Assembly (NCBI GenBank): GCA_016716885.1
Contig: JADJUV010000025.1
Location: 24,156-88,155, forward strand
Reading direction: 5' to 3'
Length of the DNA stretch: 64,000 bases
Source: Candidatus Trichofilum aggregatum
GTDB lineage: Bacteria; Chloroflexota; Anaerolineae; Promineifilales; Promineifilaceae
This document shows, one piece after another, positions 26,300-36,021 of this stretch. The position numbers were made by a program, and so were the translations under genes. The notes beneath the pieces are model-generated. The model searched no databases. It had not been told where the DNA came from and was given only the letters and a program-made list of their open reading frames with translations. Every line of letters starts with the position of its first letter. Positions within the stretch are counted from its first letter, which is position 1.

Positions 26300-27710
26300 A
26301 TGACGCGCCCCGTTAAGATTTTTCTCCTGTTTTCATTTACCTTGCTGGCGCTAGGTGGACTTTTTGGTCACAGCCTGGGCCTTGTCCCAGGATACCTATG
26401 CCGTCTATGTAGATGGGCAGACGGTGCAGGTGCAGGGGGAGTATGAGACGGTCGCTCAGGTGCTCGCGGCCGCGAACATCATCACTCGTCCCGAAGACAT
26501 CATCCAACCCGCTCCTTCTGCTCCCATCACCCCAGATGTGGCTATACAGGTGCAACACGCCACCCCCATCACCTTGCGTAACGAGAACGGAACCCGGACT
26601 TATTTCACCCATCAGCTCACGTTGGGCGCGTTTCTCAACGAAGTTGGCCTCATGGCTCAGCGCACCGATCAGGTCTACGCTGACGGCCTCATCCTTTCCT
26701 TCAACCAGATCAATGACACACCCTTACCCCAAACCGTAGAAATTGGGGATTTTTTGACTGTGACCATCCACGAAGGGGGCCAGCAGAAAACGGTGCGCAC
26801 GGCCGTACAGACGGTGGGCGCGGCCATTCAGGAAGCCGGTATTACCCTTTACGCCGCCGATGGGGTGGAGCCACCGCCGGGTAGCTGGCTCACGCCTGAT
26901 CTGCACATCTATATCCAACGCTCTCAGCCCTACACCATCCTGGTGGATGGTCGCACCATCCAGACCCGGAGCCACAGCACCAGCGTTTTGGCGGTACTGG
27001 CCGAGACGGGCATTGGCCTGGTGGGTTTTGATTTCACCCGCCCATCGGCGGAAACGTTGCTCCAATCAGGGGGAACCATCCAGGTTGTCCGTGTTACCGA
27101 GGATTTTCGGCTGGTGGATGCGCCGGTTCCCTACGAAACGCTCTGGCAAGCGACGGATCAGGCCGAAATTGATACGCGCATCTTGCTCCAGGCGGGTGTG
27201 CCGGGTATTCAGCGGCAGCGGGTGCGGGTGCGTTATGAAAACGGGGCGGAAGTGAGCCAGCAGGTGGATGGGGAATGGTTAGCCCAGGAGCCAGTCAGTG
27301 AAATCATCGGTTATGGCACCAAAATTGTTTTGCGGGTGCTGGATACGCCTGATGGGGCGGTGGAATATTGGCGGGTGGTGCGGATGCGGGTGACTTCTTA
27401 TACGGCATCCAGTTCAGGTAAGGAGCCGGATGATCCGGCGTATGGGATTACGGCCAGCGGCTTGACCGCCGGAACCGGTATTGTAGCGGTGGATCGGGCG
27501 GTAATTCCGTTTCGGACGTATGTGTATGTGCCGGGTTATGGGATGGGTTATGCCGGTGACACGGGGGGTGGGGTTCGCGGCCGCTGGATTGACCTGGGTT
27601 ATGATGAAGAGGAGTATGTGGGCTGGTCTGGATATGTGGACGTTTATTATCTCACGCCCGTGCCGCCGACGGAGCGCATCAATTTCCTCATCCCCACCAC
27701 CTTGCCTTAA
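26300..27710 (+). CDS. G5 / DUF348 / 3D-domain secreted protein (YabE-like), start frameshifted
   Basis: The main frame encodes three DUF348 units (starting TYAVYVDGQTVQVQG, PITLRNENGTRTYF and PYTILVDGRTIQTRS), a G5 domain (QRVRVRYENGAEV) and a C-terminal 3D domain with the catalytic-type motif YTASSSG...GITASGLTAGTGIVAVD. Such proteins act on the cell wall, in the manner of resuscitation-promoting or MltA-like lytic enzymes. The frame lacks a proper signal peptide, but an ATG at 26300 in another frame gives MTRPVKIFLLFSFTLLALGG. A one-base indel in the T5 run at 26360-26364 would join them. Sites at 26466 and 27577. Confidence 0.87.
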
Positions 27711-27712
27711 CC

Positions 27713-27868
27713 GGGAAAGAAGTTTCACAGAGGGCACAGAGAGGAAGACACAGAGACACACAGAGTTTTAAAAGCAGTTTGTTTTCTCTCTGTGAATCTC
27801 TGTGTCTTCATCTCTGTGCGCTCTGTGTAACCTCTTCCTGACTTGCTGTACAAAAAGTTGACTGATTA
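27713..27868. repeat. CACAGAG long inverted-repeat element
   Basis: CACAGAGGGCACAGAGAGGAA, GACACAGAGACACACAGAG, a short A/T centre, then CTCTGTGAATCTCTGTGTC and CTCTGTGCGCTCTGTGTAAC fold back on one another. The end CTTGCTGTACAAAAAGTTGAC matches the end of the copy at 29975. It sits between the 3D-domain gene and rsmA. Confidence 0.8.
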
Positions 27869-27871
27869 TCT

Positions 27872-28699
27872 ATGAACCCCAAAGCGATTTTGCAACAATA
27901 TGGGCTGGAGCCAAAGAAAAGTCTGGGGCAGAATTTTCTGTTTGATGATCAGGTGCTGGGCAGAATTGTCGCGGCCGCGTCCCTTACTACCACCGATCAT
28001 GTGCTGGAAATTGGGCCGGGTTTGGGCCACCTCACCGAACATCTGGCGAACGCGGCCGCGGCCGTCACCGCTGTTGAACTCGATCAACGCTACCTGCCCA
28101 TTCTGCATGACCGCCTGGGCCATCTGCCCCAGGTGCGCCTCATCCACGGCGACATTCTGGAGCAAAACCTGGCCCTTCTTTTCCCCCAACAAAGCTACAA
28201 AGTGGTCGCCAACGTGCCCTATTACATTACCGGGGCCATTTTGCGCCACCTGCTTTCGGCGCAGAGCAAACCCTCGCTGATGGTGATGACGGTGCAAAAA
28301 GAGGTGGCCCAACGGCTCGCGGCCAAACCGGGCGACCTGAGCCTGATGGCGGTCAGTGTGCAATTTTACGGCCAGGCCCGGCTGGTGAGCACCATTCGGG
28401 CCGGGGCCTTCTGGCCGCGCCCAGAGGTGGATTCGGCCATTGTGCGGTTGGACTTGTACCCGGAACCGCTTTTGCCCCTGGCCCAAGAGGATGCTTTTTT
28501 CCGGGTGGTGAAGGCCGGGTTTAGCCAGAAACGCAAACAACTGAAGAATAATTTGTTGGCACTGGGGATGGGCAGTGAGCGGGTTGCGGCCGCGCTCCAA
28601 AAAGCCCATATAGACGGCCAAAGGCGGGCGGAAACGCTAACGTTGCCGGAATGGGTGGCACTTTATCAAAACTTGAGCGTTGTGGCGGATGATAAATAA
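27872..28699 (+). CDS. rsmA: 16S rRNA dimethyladenosine transferase
   Basis: 275 residues. The enzyme dimethylates two adjacent adenines in helix 45 of 16S rRNA. Visible motifs are KKSLGQNFLFDDQVL, SAM motif I VLEIGPGLGHLT, acidic VELDQRY, GDILEQ, catalytic VANVPYYIT near residue 112 and FWPRPEVDSAIVRL. The C-terminal half has the KAGFSQKRKQLKNNL segment. Three GCGGCCGC sites: 27971 and 28052 (81 bp apart, flanking motif I) and 28586. The usual family start is used. It follows a palindromic element rather than a clear operon partner. Confidence 0.97.
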   Translation: MNPKAILQQYGLEPKKSLGQNFLFDDQVLGRIVAAASLTTTDHVLEIGPGLGHLTEHLANAAAAVTAVELDQRYLPILHDRLGHLPQVRLIHGDILEQNLALLFPQQSYKVVANVPYYITGAILRHLLSAQSKPSLMVMTVQKEVAQRLAAKPGDLSLMAVSVQFYGQARLVSTIRAGAFWPRPEVDSAIVRLDLYPEPLLPLAQEDAFFRVVKAGFSQKRKQLKNNLLALGMGSERVAAALQKAHIDGQRRAETLTLPEWVALYQNLSVVADDK

Positions 28700-28972
28700 T
28701 AAGAAGTTCACTCCATATCGCCATAATAATTGAGAAGGATGATCGAACGCACCTGGATATTTAGGTACGCTTGATCACGATGCATGGGGTTTGTTTTGGT
28801 TGGCGGCAGGGAGATTGACCCTAATTGTTGGTGCTGGTGTTGACGCAGTTTGAGGGGGTGGTGACGGATGATTTGGAGCGGTGGGGGGTTCAGGTGGTGG
28901 CGCGTAGGCAGAGTATAAGGGTGGGGGAGTGAGAGCAAGGGGTTGCGGATGCTCACACTTCGGAGACAGTAC
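28700..28972. other. Spacer with possible degraded coding remnant
   Basis: Two short stretches in different frames, PGYLGTLDHDAWG near 28750 and VVTDDLERWGVQVVARRQS near 28860, look protein-like but are interrupted by stops and match nothing I can name. Confidence 0.25.
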
Positions 28973-29230
28973 ATGACCATCTATCAGTTAGTCCAGAAAT
29001 TTCGTAGCATGACAGAAGAGCCTTCTCAGTATCAGTTATGGGGCGATAATGAGATCCTTGTGGAGTCGTGTTCTTATACAGAAGGAATTGAACACCTATA
29101 TCAACTGATAAAACCTGGAGACATATATCGAGAAAAAGAGATCGGAGCAAAATTTATATCGGAAATTACTTACGCGGAAGTCATACATATCCGAGAACGT
29201 GATACCCACTTTAATCGTGGGAAATTGTAG
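28973..29230 (+). CDS. Small hypothetical protein
   Basis: 85 residues from the ATG at 28973 (TIYQLVQKFRSMTEEPSQYQ...). I do not recognise it. It is rich in Glu, Tyr and Ile, has no membrane helix, is more A/T-rich than its neighbours and lacks GCGGCCGC, which suggests recent arrival. An upstream ATG at 28943 is possible but adds residues unlike the rest. Neither start has a clear ribosome site. Confidence 0.5.
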   Translation: MTIYQLVQKFRSMTEEPSQYQLWGDNEILVESCSYTEGIEHLYQLIKPGDIYREKEIGAKFISEITYAEVIHIRERDTHFNRGKL

Positions 29231-29337
29231 GTAGGATTCGCGGCCGCGTTCCCCCTCTCATCCTGCCAAAATCAGCGCCTTCAACAAACATTCCTGCCAC
29301 GCCGTGGACAAAGTTAAAGTTATGCGGAATATAAAAA

Positions 29338-29931
29338 ATGCAGATTGATACCATCCTACGCCGCCTCTATACGCTTGCCGTTGTAACGGGGTGGATTCTT
29401 CTGGCAGTTATATTATTCTATCTTGCTCGTCCAAGAGCTGATTGGGAAACCATCACCCATGAACAATATGGCTTTTCTTTTGAATACCCGACTGAGTGGC
29501 GGGCCAGAAAATATGGCGAGGATATTTCCTATCACGGTGACGAAGAGCTGAAAGTGCTCCTTTCTCTTCCCTGGAACGATTACGCCAGTATCGAAATTCG
29601 AGTTGTTCCCATGAACAATCCCACATTAGACAAAGCGATTCGATGGGGCGAACAGAGAATTGCCCGAATAAACAGGTTATTGGTTTCACGCGGTGACGAA
29701 CCTATTACGGAACTTTATTGGCGACAAGAAGAGCTTAACGGGCAAATAATCGCACGCCGACGGTATCAAGGGTACAACGTGAAAACGGGAGAGGTTTATC
29801 TGACTGAGGATGTTTACCTTGTCCGTGCGGGTGACATCATCGTTTTCATGCTTCATAGTCGAGAATCCAGCTTTGAATATTTTACGGATGAGTTTGAACG
29901 GATAGTTTCTAGTTTCTCAACGGTTGAGTAG
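29338..29931 (+). CDS. Membrane-anchored PsbP-like-fold protein
   Basis: 197 residues. An N-terminal membrane helix (about 12-28, LAVVTGWILLAVILFYLA) is followed by YGFSFEYPTEWRARKYG, a motif typical of PsbP-like or DUF1795-like domains, and a mixed alpha/beta domain with an aromatic-rich end. It would be anchored outside the membrane; function unknown. The only GCGGCCGC overlaps its stop codon (29931). Low G/C relative to flanks. Confidence 0.65.
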   Translation: MQIDTILRRLYTLAVVTGWILLAVILFYLARPRADWETITHEQYGFSFEYPTEWRARKYGEDISYHGDEELKVLLSLPWNDYASIEIRVVPMNNPTLDKAIRWGEQRIARINRLLVSRGDEPITELYWRQEELNGQIIARRRYQGYNVKTGEVYLTEDVYLVRAGDIIVFMLHSRESSFEYFTDEFERIVSSFSTVE

Positions 29932-29974
29932 CGGCCGCGTTCCCCCTTCATCCTTCCTAACCTGAACAAGCGAG

Positions 29975-30128
29975 AACCAAAAAGAAGGAACACAGAGGGT
30001 TACAGAGAAGACACGGAGATACACAGAGTTATAAAAACGGTCTTGGCTTTTCTCTGTGAACCTCTACGCTTCCTCTGTGAATCTCTGTGTCATCTCTTTC
30101 TTGCTAACTGGTCAAAAAGTTAACTCGT
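29975..30128. repeat. CACAGAG long inverted-repeat element, second copy
   Basis: AGGAACACAGAGGGTTACAG, ACACGGAGATACACAGAGTT, a centre with GTCTTGGCTTTTC, then CTCTGTGAATCTCTGTGTC and TCTTGCTAACTGGTCAAAAAG. Order and spacing match the copy at 27713. Confidence 0.8.
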
Positions 30129-30143
30129 AAGGTAACTACATTA

Positions 30144-31276
30144 TTACCGGCGCAGACGAGCATAGGTGCGGCCAGCAATCTCGGCGCGTAATTGCTACCA
30201 GTTCGGGGTATTGGTAGAAGAAAAGCACCTTTTCCTCGGCAATCGTGTCCCCATTTGGTTTGGGTTCCAGGACAAAGGCCATAAACGTTTCCGCGATGTC
30301 TTCTGCCGGATTGGTGGCGGCGTAATCGGTCACGAACTGATCCTCATACATCTGATAAAACTCATCAGAATCCGGGTCGGATTCCAACCAATCCTCATAG
30401 ATGTCACCCCAGAAGGTATCAAAAAGACGTTGATGTAGGAGTCTCTCAGGCTACAGCCTTCACCAGGGAAAAAAGTAGGACATGAGGCTTCGGCTTCCTG
30501 ATATAAGTCCTCGTCGTCGGGCTGGGCAAAAACCTCGTTATCAAAAGGAACCTGAGATTCATTGAGGGTGAGGACGTGGGCAAATTCATGCACGAGGGTG
30601 TAGATGAGTTCATCCTCGTTGGCGGCATCGGCAATGTCTACGCTCAAAATCCAACGGCTGGGATCATCCGGGTCTGGCTCGACGGCGGCTAATACCTCGT
30701 CTACCCCATCGGTAAAGATGACATATTTGGCAAAATAAGTGCGATGTTCGGCCGGGATGAGGTTGGCAAAGAGAACCCAAATGCGCTGGTGCGCGGCCGC
30801 GTCGTCCTGGTACGCCTGTAGGTTACTCGTAATGGCCGCCGGTTGCGGGTCGGTAATTTTATTTCCCTGGATGACATAGGTGATGATAGCATCTTCACTG
30901 GTAGCGAAGCCCTCTTCGCTGAACTCCTCTTCCCCGGAAAGGAAAACCCCCAAAACTTCATCTACCAGGGTATAAAACTCTTCATCAATCACTTCACAGT
31001 CATCATCCACACATTCCCCGTCATAGATGGGATAACACATCTGATCGGCTTCATCGTATTCCTCATCGTCATAACAATCTTCGGGCGACATATAATATTC
31101 ATCGGCATAAGCTTCATCATCATACAGGGCATTTTCGCCTGAGTTGTTCACTCCTCATTGTAGGCATAATCGTCATTATAGTTTTCATATTCGTTGTTGT
31201 ACGTTTCGGTATTGTTACCGCAAGCAAAAACCGCCAGGGCGACAAACAAGACCAGGGTAAACCAGAACCATTTCAT
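30144..31276 (-). CDS. HExxH metalloprotease-like lipoprotein, frameshifted
   Basis: Pieces in several frames form one protein of about 375 residues. It starts at 31276 with a lipoprotein signal (FVALAVFAC) and an Asn/Tyr/Asp/Glu-rich stretch, shifts near 31150, then continues with a strongly acidic Tyr-rich region and LIYTLVHEFAHVLTL, whose HEFAH is a zinc-metalloprotease HExxH site (about residue 240). It shifts again in the T5 run at 30421 (EDWLESDPDSDEF continues) and near 30187 before the stop. The protease role is inferred from HExxH and extracellular location. Three indels may be sequence errors or decay. One site at 30793. Confidence 0.65.
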
Positions 31277-31417
31277 TGAGCGCATCCTTTATCTCCTTCT
31301 CTGGGAAAATTACCCTCTTGCCACTGTGGGCACGAATGATTCGTGATTTTGGCAGGTTTTGCCCAATGTGACAATGTGACAATGGGACAGGCAGCAATTC
31401 TCATTTTGAGCGAATTT

Positions 31418-31572
<155 letters not shown>

Positions 31573-31694
31573 CCGAGGAATTAAAAATGCGTGGGACAGG
31601 CGTCAGGTTGTTTGACGCCGGGCGATGGGTAGCAGACAATTGGGGTATGGGACGTGTGGCGTGGGGCGTGTTACGTGGAAGAGTGGGAGCAGAG

Positions 31695-32990
31695 ATGGGC
31701 AAAACCTTAAATAGAAAAGGGCCTGTATCTACGGCTTACATCCGACGCACCACGCACCACGCACCACGTTTATTCCTCTGGCTCACCCTGGTTCTCTGGC
31801 TGGTAGGTTGTCGCACCGAAACGGCGGGAACCGCGGCCGCGGCCCTGCCCTCGCCCATCGCCACCATCGTTTTACCCAGCCTCACCCCCACACCACCGCC
31901 CACCTTCACTGCCATTCCCACGGTAACACCCTCGCGCACCTCAACCCCAACCTGGACCCCTTCACCCACGGCCACCCCCACCCAGACGCCAACCGAAACC
32001 CCCACAACCATCCCCACGGCCACCCCCGTGCCGGTGAATCGGCGTTGCCCGGAGACATCCCCCGCCAAGCCGGAATACCAACGAGGTTTCCTGTCCCCCG
32101 AACTGTGGCCGACGCCCAGTGCCGCGGCCGCAGAACCCCATTTCTGGTTGTCGCGGCCGCTACCGGGAGCCGACCGTTTCCTCACTAATGATTGGTTGCC
32201 CTACGGCTGGGATGCGTACCGCTATTTGCTCCACAATGGCACCGATGTGGCCGAACCCCAAGGCACACCCTTGCTCGCGGCCGCGGATGGCACTGTCGTC
32301 ACGGCGGGTGAGGATGTCAACGAGTTATACGGCTGGCGTTGCGACTGGTACGGCCATCTGGTGGTAGTGCAACTAGACGATTTGTGGCAGGGTCAGCCCG
32401 TCTATTTCTTGTACGGCCACGTGCAAAACATCGTGGTGGAAGTGGGGCAGCGGGTTTACCGGGGCGAACCATTGGCCGAAATTGGCAAGGGCGGCGCGGC
32501 CTTACTGCCTCACCTGCACCTGGAAGTGCGGGTGGGAACCAACGAATTTGGCTCCACGCGCAACCCGATGCTCTGGTATTATCCCGGCACGGCGCGGGGC
32601 GTGATTGCCGGGCGACTGCTAGACCCGCAAGGGCGCCCCTGGCAGGGAATCGTCATTGAAGCGGTAGGGCGTTCAGAGAATAACCTCGAAGAACGACCCC
32701 GCACCTGGAGTTATCTGGGTGATCCGCAGGGGCTGATTAACCCGGATGAGGTGTATGCGGAGAATTTCCTCTTTGCCGACATGAAGCCGGGGCTGTATGA
32801 GTTGTTTGTGACAGTGCAGGGGGTGCAATATCGGGCCGAGGTGGAAGTGTTCGCGGCCGCGGTCAGCCCCATCACCATCATCACCGAGCCGTACCGGGAA
32901 CCCACCCCCGGCCCCTCTCCCACTCTTGAGCTACCCACCCTGGTTCCTACAACCATCATCTCGCCCACCCTCACCCTACCCCCAGAATGA
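31695..32990 (+). CDS. M23-family (LytM-like) peptidase lipoprotein
   Basis: 431 residues from the ATG at 31695; longer frames start inside the poly-G tract and are rejected. Signal peptide with lipobox LVGC, then a Thr/Pro-rich linker of about 60 residues. The M23 domain carries LLHNGTDVAEPQGTPLLAAA, YGHLVVVQL, YFLYGHVQNI and LLPHLHLEVRVG, the usual zinc ligands (H-x3-D, H-x-H). A C-terminal Ig-like domain precedes a second Thr/Pro tail. It should cut or remodel peptidoglycan at the surface. Five GCGGCCGC sites occur in 1.0 kb (31833-32853). The N-terminal TTHHAPR comes from a CACCACG array. Confidence 0.88.
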   Translation: MGKTLNRKGPVSTAYIRRTTHHAPRLFLWLTLVLWLVGCRTETAGTAAAALPSPIATIVLPSLTPTPPPTFTAIPTVTPSRTSTPTWTPSPTATPTQTPTETPTTIPTATPVPVNRRCPETSPAKPEYQRGFLSPELWPTPSAAAAEPHFWLSRPLPGADRFLTNDWLPYGWDAYRYLLHNGTDVAEPQGTPLLAAADGTVVTAGEDVNELYGWRCDWYGHLVVVQLDDLWQGQPVYFLYGHVQNIVVEVGQRVYRGEPLAEIGKGGAALLPHLHLEVRVGTNEFGSTRNPMLWYYPGTARGVIAGRLLDPQGRPWQGIVIEAVGRSENNLEERPRTWSYLGDPQGLINPDEVYAENFLFADMKPGLYELFVTVQGVQYRAEVEVFAAAVSPITIITEPYREPTPGPSPTLELPTLVPTTIISPTLTLPPE

Positions 32991-33047
32991 ATGTAATGTC
33001 ATGGTGGGCATGGGACGGGAAACAGGGCAAAACACTTTGAAGACAAT

Positions 33048-33488
33048 ATGCAATCATTAGCTGAAGACGATCTTGGTTATTTCAATGATGCGAAAACTTG
33101 GCGTTCTGGACCGAGTTTTCACGCTGTACTCGTGCAAAAGAATCAGACACCATCCATGAAGCTCATAGATAGCATAATGTCGGATGAATTTGTTCTTGAA
33201 TGGAATGTTATGTCTGACCTTGTGACACAAAATGAGGTGAAATATTGCATCATCTCTGTTCCCGCTCTTATAAACCCTGTTGGAGCCAAACTATTTCAAC
33301 GCACATATGATCATTATTCGCTGTTGTATATCAGTATTCCTACCCACCATATGGAAAGAATTTGCGGGACACGGTGGGCGTTTGGTCAATTTGACCTTGA
33401 CCAAATAGTTGCTTTACACAACACCTTGATTCATCTATGTCAAAAAAATTGTAGATCTATCACACGCAACGATTGTATTGATGGATGA
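33048..33488 (+). CDS. Hypothetical protein
   Basis: 146 residues, not recognised. It is A/T-rich compared with its surroundings, lacks GCGGCCGC and has no signal peptide. Residues 85-120 (AKLFQRTYDHYSLLYISIPT) look like a folded core. It lies between the M23 gene and the convergent aminotransferase and may be part of an acquired module with the next small frame. Confidence 0.45.
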   Translation: MQSLAEDDLGYFNDAKTWRSGPSFHAVLVQKNQTPSMKLIDSIMSDEFVLEWNVMSDLVTQNEVKYCIISVPALINPVGAKLFQRTYDHYSLLYISIPTHHMERICGTRWAFGQFDLDQIVALHNTLIHLCQKNCRSITRNDCIDG

Positions 33489-33636
33489 AGTCTGGGCATG
33501 GCCAACGAAAACAGAAAATCTGCCGGTGGGGATATTAGCAAAGCACCAGATTGCTCTACATGCTGGATGGAATATTAAGTTACTGTTGCCAACAGGCTAT
33601 GCGTTAATACCTTTTCCAATTAACGAATCGGATTGA
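33481..33636 (+). CDS. Small hypothetical protein, possibly a gene fragment
   Basis: 51 residues (MDEVWAWPTKTENLPVGILA...) overlapping the previous stop by 8 bp in another frame. It could be the C-terminal part of the preceding gene after a frameshift, or a separate small protein. No family likeness is seen. Confidence 0.3.
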   Translation: MDEVWAWPTKTENLPVGILAKHQIALHAGWNIKLLLPTGYALIPFPINESD

Positions 33637-33642
33637 ATCTGG

Positions 33643-34812
33643 TCACTGGTGACGGGTCACTTGTAACTTCTGCAACCGCTCCGCGGCCGCGATCAGCACC
33701 GCATCCTGTTTACAAAAGGCAAACCGGGCCAGCCCCGCGCCATCGGCCGGGTTGTGGTAGAAGGCACTGGGGGGAATAGCCGCCACCCCGATTTCGGTGG
33801 TCAGGTAGCGGCAAAAGGCCACATCGTCAGCAAAACCCAGGTCGTGAATATCTACCATGACGAAGTAAGTGCCTTGTGGGATGAGCGGCCGCAACCCCGC
33901 CTGCTTCAGCCCGTCTACCAACAAATCCCGTTTGGCCTGGTACATGACCCGCAACTCCTCATAATAGGTGGTAGATGTTTCCAGAGCCACCGCGGCCGCT
34001 TCCTGGAACGGCGCCGCGCCACAGAAGGTCATAAACTGGTGGGTGCGAAACGCCGCCTGAATCAGTTCCGGTGGCGCCACGATCCAGCCCACTTTCCAGC
34101 CCGTGGCGCTGAAGGTTTTGCCCAGGCTGGAGATGTGCAGGGTACGCGGCCGCATTTCCGGCAAATTCGCCATCGTCACCTGCTGGTGCTCATCAAACAT
34201 GATATGTTCATACACCTCATCAACCAGGGCCAGCACATCATGTTCAATACACAACGCGGCCATCCGGCTCATTTCTTCGGCGGTAAACACCTTGCCGGTG
34301 GGGTTGTGGGGGGTGTTGATGAGGATCAGTTTGGTTTTGGCGTTGAACAATCCGGCCAGATGATCAAAATCAATCGCCCAGTCTGGCGGCTGAAGCTGAT
34401 AAAAGCGGGGAATGCCCCCGGCCATTTGCACGGCAGGCAGGTAGGAATCGTAAAACGGTTCGCCGATAATCACCTCGTCGCCGGGATTGATCAGTCCCAG
34501 AATGCTGGCAAAAATCGCTTCGGTGGCCCCGTGGGTGATGAGCACTTCGGTGTCCGGGTTGACGTTCAGGCCATAATCGCGGGCCATTTTCTGGGCCACC
34601 GCCTGGCGCAGACGCGGCCGCCCCACGCTGGGCGCATACTGGTTAATCTCCTGGTTAATGGCGTTGATGGCCGCTTCCTTGAGAAACGCCGGGGCGGGAA
34701 AGTCGGGGAACCCCTGGCCCAGGTTGATAGCCTGATGTTGGCTGGCGAGTTGGGTCATTTCGGCAAAGATGGAAGTGCCCAGGTGGCGGATACGTTCAGC
34801 CTGATAGCTCAT
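33643..34812 (-). CDS. PLP-dependent class I/II aminotransferase
   Basis: 389 residues. Fold-type I aminotransferase of the methionine/kynurenine/glutamine transaminase group: INLGQGFPDFPAP near residue 30, HGATEAIFASILGL, NTPHNPTGKVF, LVDEVYEHIMFD and the PLP lysine in SSLGKTFSATGWKVGW near residue 240. It transfers an amino group to a 2-oxo acid. It is divergent from a nitrilase-family gene, and such enzymes pair with an omega-amidase that removes the transamination product of glutamine. Five GCGGCCGC sites (33683-34614) encode Arg-Gly-Arg, Ala or Arg-Pro outside the motifs. Confidence 0.93.
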   Translation of the reverse strand: MSYQAERIRHLGTSIFAEMTQLASQHQAINLGQGFPDFPAPAFLKEAAINAINQEINQYAPSVGRPRLRQAVAQKMARDYGLNVNPDTEVLITHGATEAIFASILGLINPGDEVIIGEPFYDSYLPAVQMAGGIPRFYQLQPPDWAIDFDHLAGLFNAKTKLILINTPHNPTGKVFTAEEMSRMAALCIEHDVLALVDEVYEHIMFDEHQQVTMANLPEMRPRTLHISSLGKTFSATGWKVGWIVAPPELIQAAFRTHQFMTFCGAAPFQEAAAVALETSTTYYEELRVMYQAKRDLLVDGLKQAGLRPLIPQGTYFVMVDIHDLGFADDVAFCRYLTTEIGVAAIPPSAFYHNPADGAGLARFAFCKQDAVLIAAAERLQKLQVTRHQ

Positions 34813-34861
34813 AGTGACCTCTGGTGGAATGGATGGGTGCGTACTATACTATGCCAGGGGA

Positions 34862-35033
34862 ATTTAACCACAGATTTCACCGATTCACACAGATTTTTGG
34901 AGAGGGTTAACCACAGATTTCGCAGATTCGCACAGATTTTTGGAGAGGTTTAACCGCAGATTTCGCTGATTAACGGCGATTTTCTCTGTGTTCTCTGTGC
35001 CTTCTCTGTGCTCTCTGTGTCCTATTTTTTGGG
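34862..35033. repeat. ACCACAGATTTC / TCTCTGTG repeat block
   Basis: Three tandem units of about 50-55 bp begin AACCACAGATTTC..., contain CACAGATTTTTGGAGAGG and end in a CTCTGTGTTCTCTGTGCC array. The block fills the divergent region between the aminotransferase and nitrilase genes, so their promoters must lie within or beside it. Confidence 0.7.
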
Positions 35034-35043
35034 AGATTGAACC

Positions 35044-35841
35044 ATGAAGGTAACGATAGCTTTGGGGCAGATGGATGTGATAGTAGGGGAGCCGGAACGG
35101 AACTGGCAGACGGTGCAACAACTGGCCCAGGACGCGGCCGCGCGCCAGGCTGATGTTCTGGTTCTGCCGGAGTTGTGGTCAACGGGGTACGATTTGGAGC
35201 ACGCGGCCGCGCACGCCACCCCTGTAGACACGGGTATGTTCGCCCGTGTGGCCGATCTGGCCCGCGAACATCACTTGCACATCCTGGGATCATGCCTGTC
35301 GCTGTTGGGGGAAAATCGGTTTGGCAACACCCTGACCTGGTTTGATCCGCAGGGGCAAAATTTGGCAACCTATAGCAAAATCCACCTGTTCCGCCTGATG
35401 GCAGAGGAGCAGTTTCTCACGGCGGGGGAGAAGTTGACCACCCTGGAAACGCCGTGGGGCAAGGCCGGGCTGGCGATTTGTTACGATTTACGCTTCCCGG
35501 AGCTGTTTCGGGCCTATGCGTTGGCGGGGGCGCGGCTGGTGTTTTTGCCCTCGGAGTGGCCCCATCCCCGCTTGGCTCACTGGCAGACGTTGGTACGCGG
35601 CCGCGCTATCGAAAATCAGATGTTCATGATCGCCTGCAACCGGGTAGGTACATCCAAAAACACCCACTTCTTCGGTCATTCCTGCATCATTGACCCCTGG
35701 GGAGAAACGGTCATCGAGGGCGACGAGTCGCCCCAACTGCTCGTCGCCACGATTGACACGGCGTTAGTAGACACCGTCCGGGCCAAAATCCCCGTCTTTG
35801 CCGACCGCAGGCCAGAGCTTTATGAAATGCGTGATGCGTGA
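35044..35841 (+). CDS. Carbon-nitrogen hydrolase (nitrilase superfamily, omega-amidase-like)
   Basis: 265 residues with the Glu-Lys-Cys triad: LPELWSTGY, YSKIHLF and AICYDLRFPELFR. Length and order fit the omega-amidase/YafV branch that hydrolyses 2-oxosuccinamate, 2-oxoglutaramate or similar amides. The divergent aminotransferase supports a linked transaminase plus amidase pathway (inference). The last residues (EMRDA) are encoded by a GCGTGAT heptamer array that also supplies the stop codon. Sites at 35134, 35203 and 35597. Confidence 0.9.
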   Translation: MKVTIALGQMDVIVGEPERNWQTVQQLAQDAAARQADVLVLPELWSTGYDLEHAAAHATPVDTGMFARVADLAREHHLHILGSCLSLLGENRFGNTLTWFDPQGQNLATYSKIHLFRLMAEEQFLTAGEKLTTLETPWGKAGLAICYDLRFPELFRAYALAGARLVFLPSEWPHPRLAHWQTLVRGRAIENQMFMIACNRVGTSKNTHFFGHSCIIDPWGETVIEGDESPQLLVATIDTALVDTVRAKIPVFADRRPELYEMRDA

Positions 35842-35904
35842 TGCGTGATGCGTTCAGCAGGCCTCGCGGCCGCAACCAACAATGAGCGATCTCACAATAG
35901 ACCA

Positions 35905-35975
35905 TCAAACAAGCGATTCGAGTCTTGCGGCCGCGTCCAGCATGACGCCGGGAACCAGCCCTATCTTGTACAGAT
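35905..35975 (-). pseudogene. Fragment of an amidase 3' end
   Basis: On the minus strand this encodes GLVPGVMLDAAARLESLV, nearly the C-terminus of the amidase at 36725 (GLVPGLML, then LLDAAARLESLI), but without the intervening ACRPGSEGV. DNA identity includes GATTCGAGTCTTGCGGCCGC. The fragment and the amidase end flank the small two-gene module at 36022-36732 as direct repeats. This suggests the module was inserted, or a partial amidase copy was left behind. Confidence 0.7.
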
Positions 35976-36021
35976 AGCAGAGCGGTGAACTAAACTTTGT
36001 CGAACATGGTAGAATTGGCAC

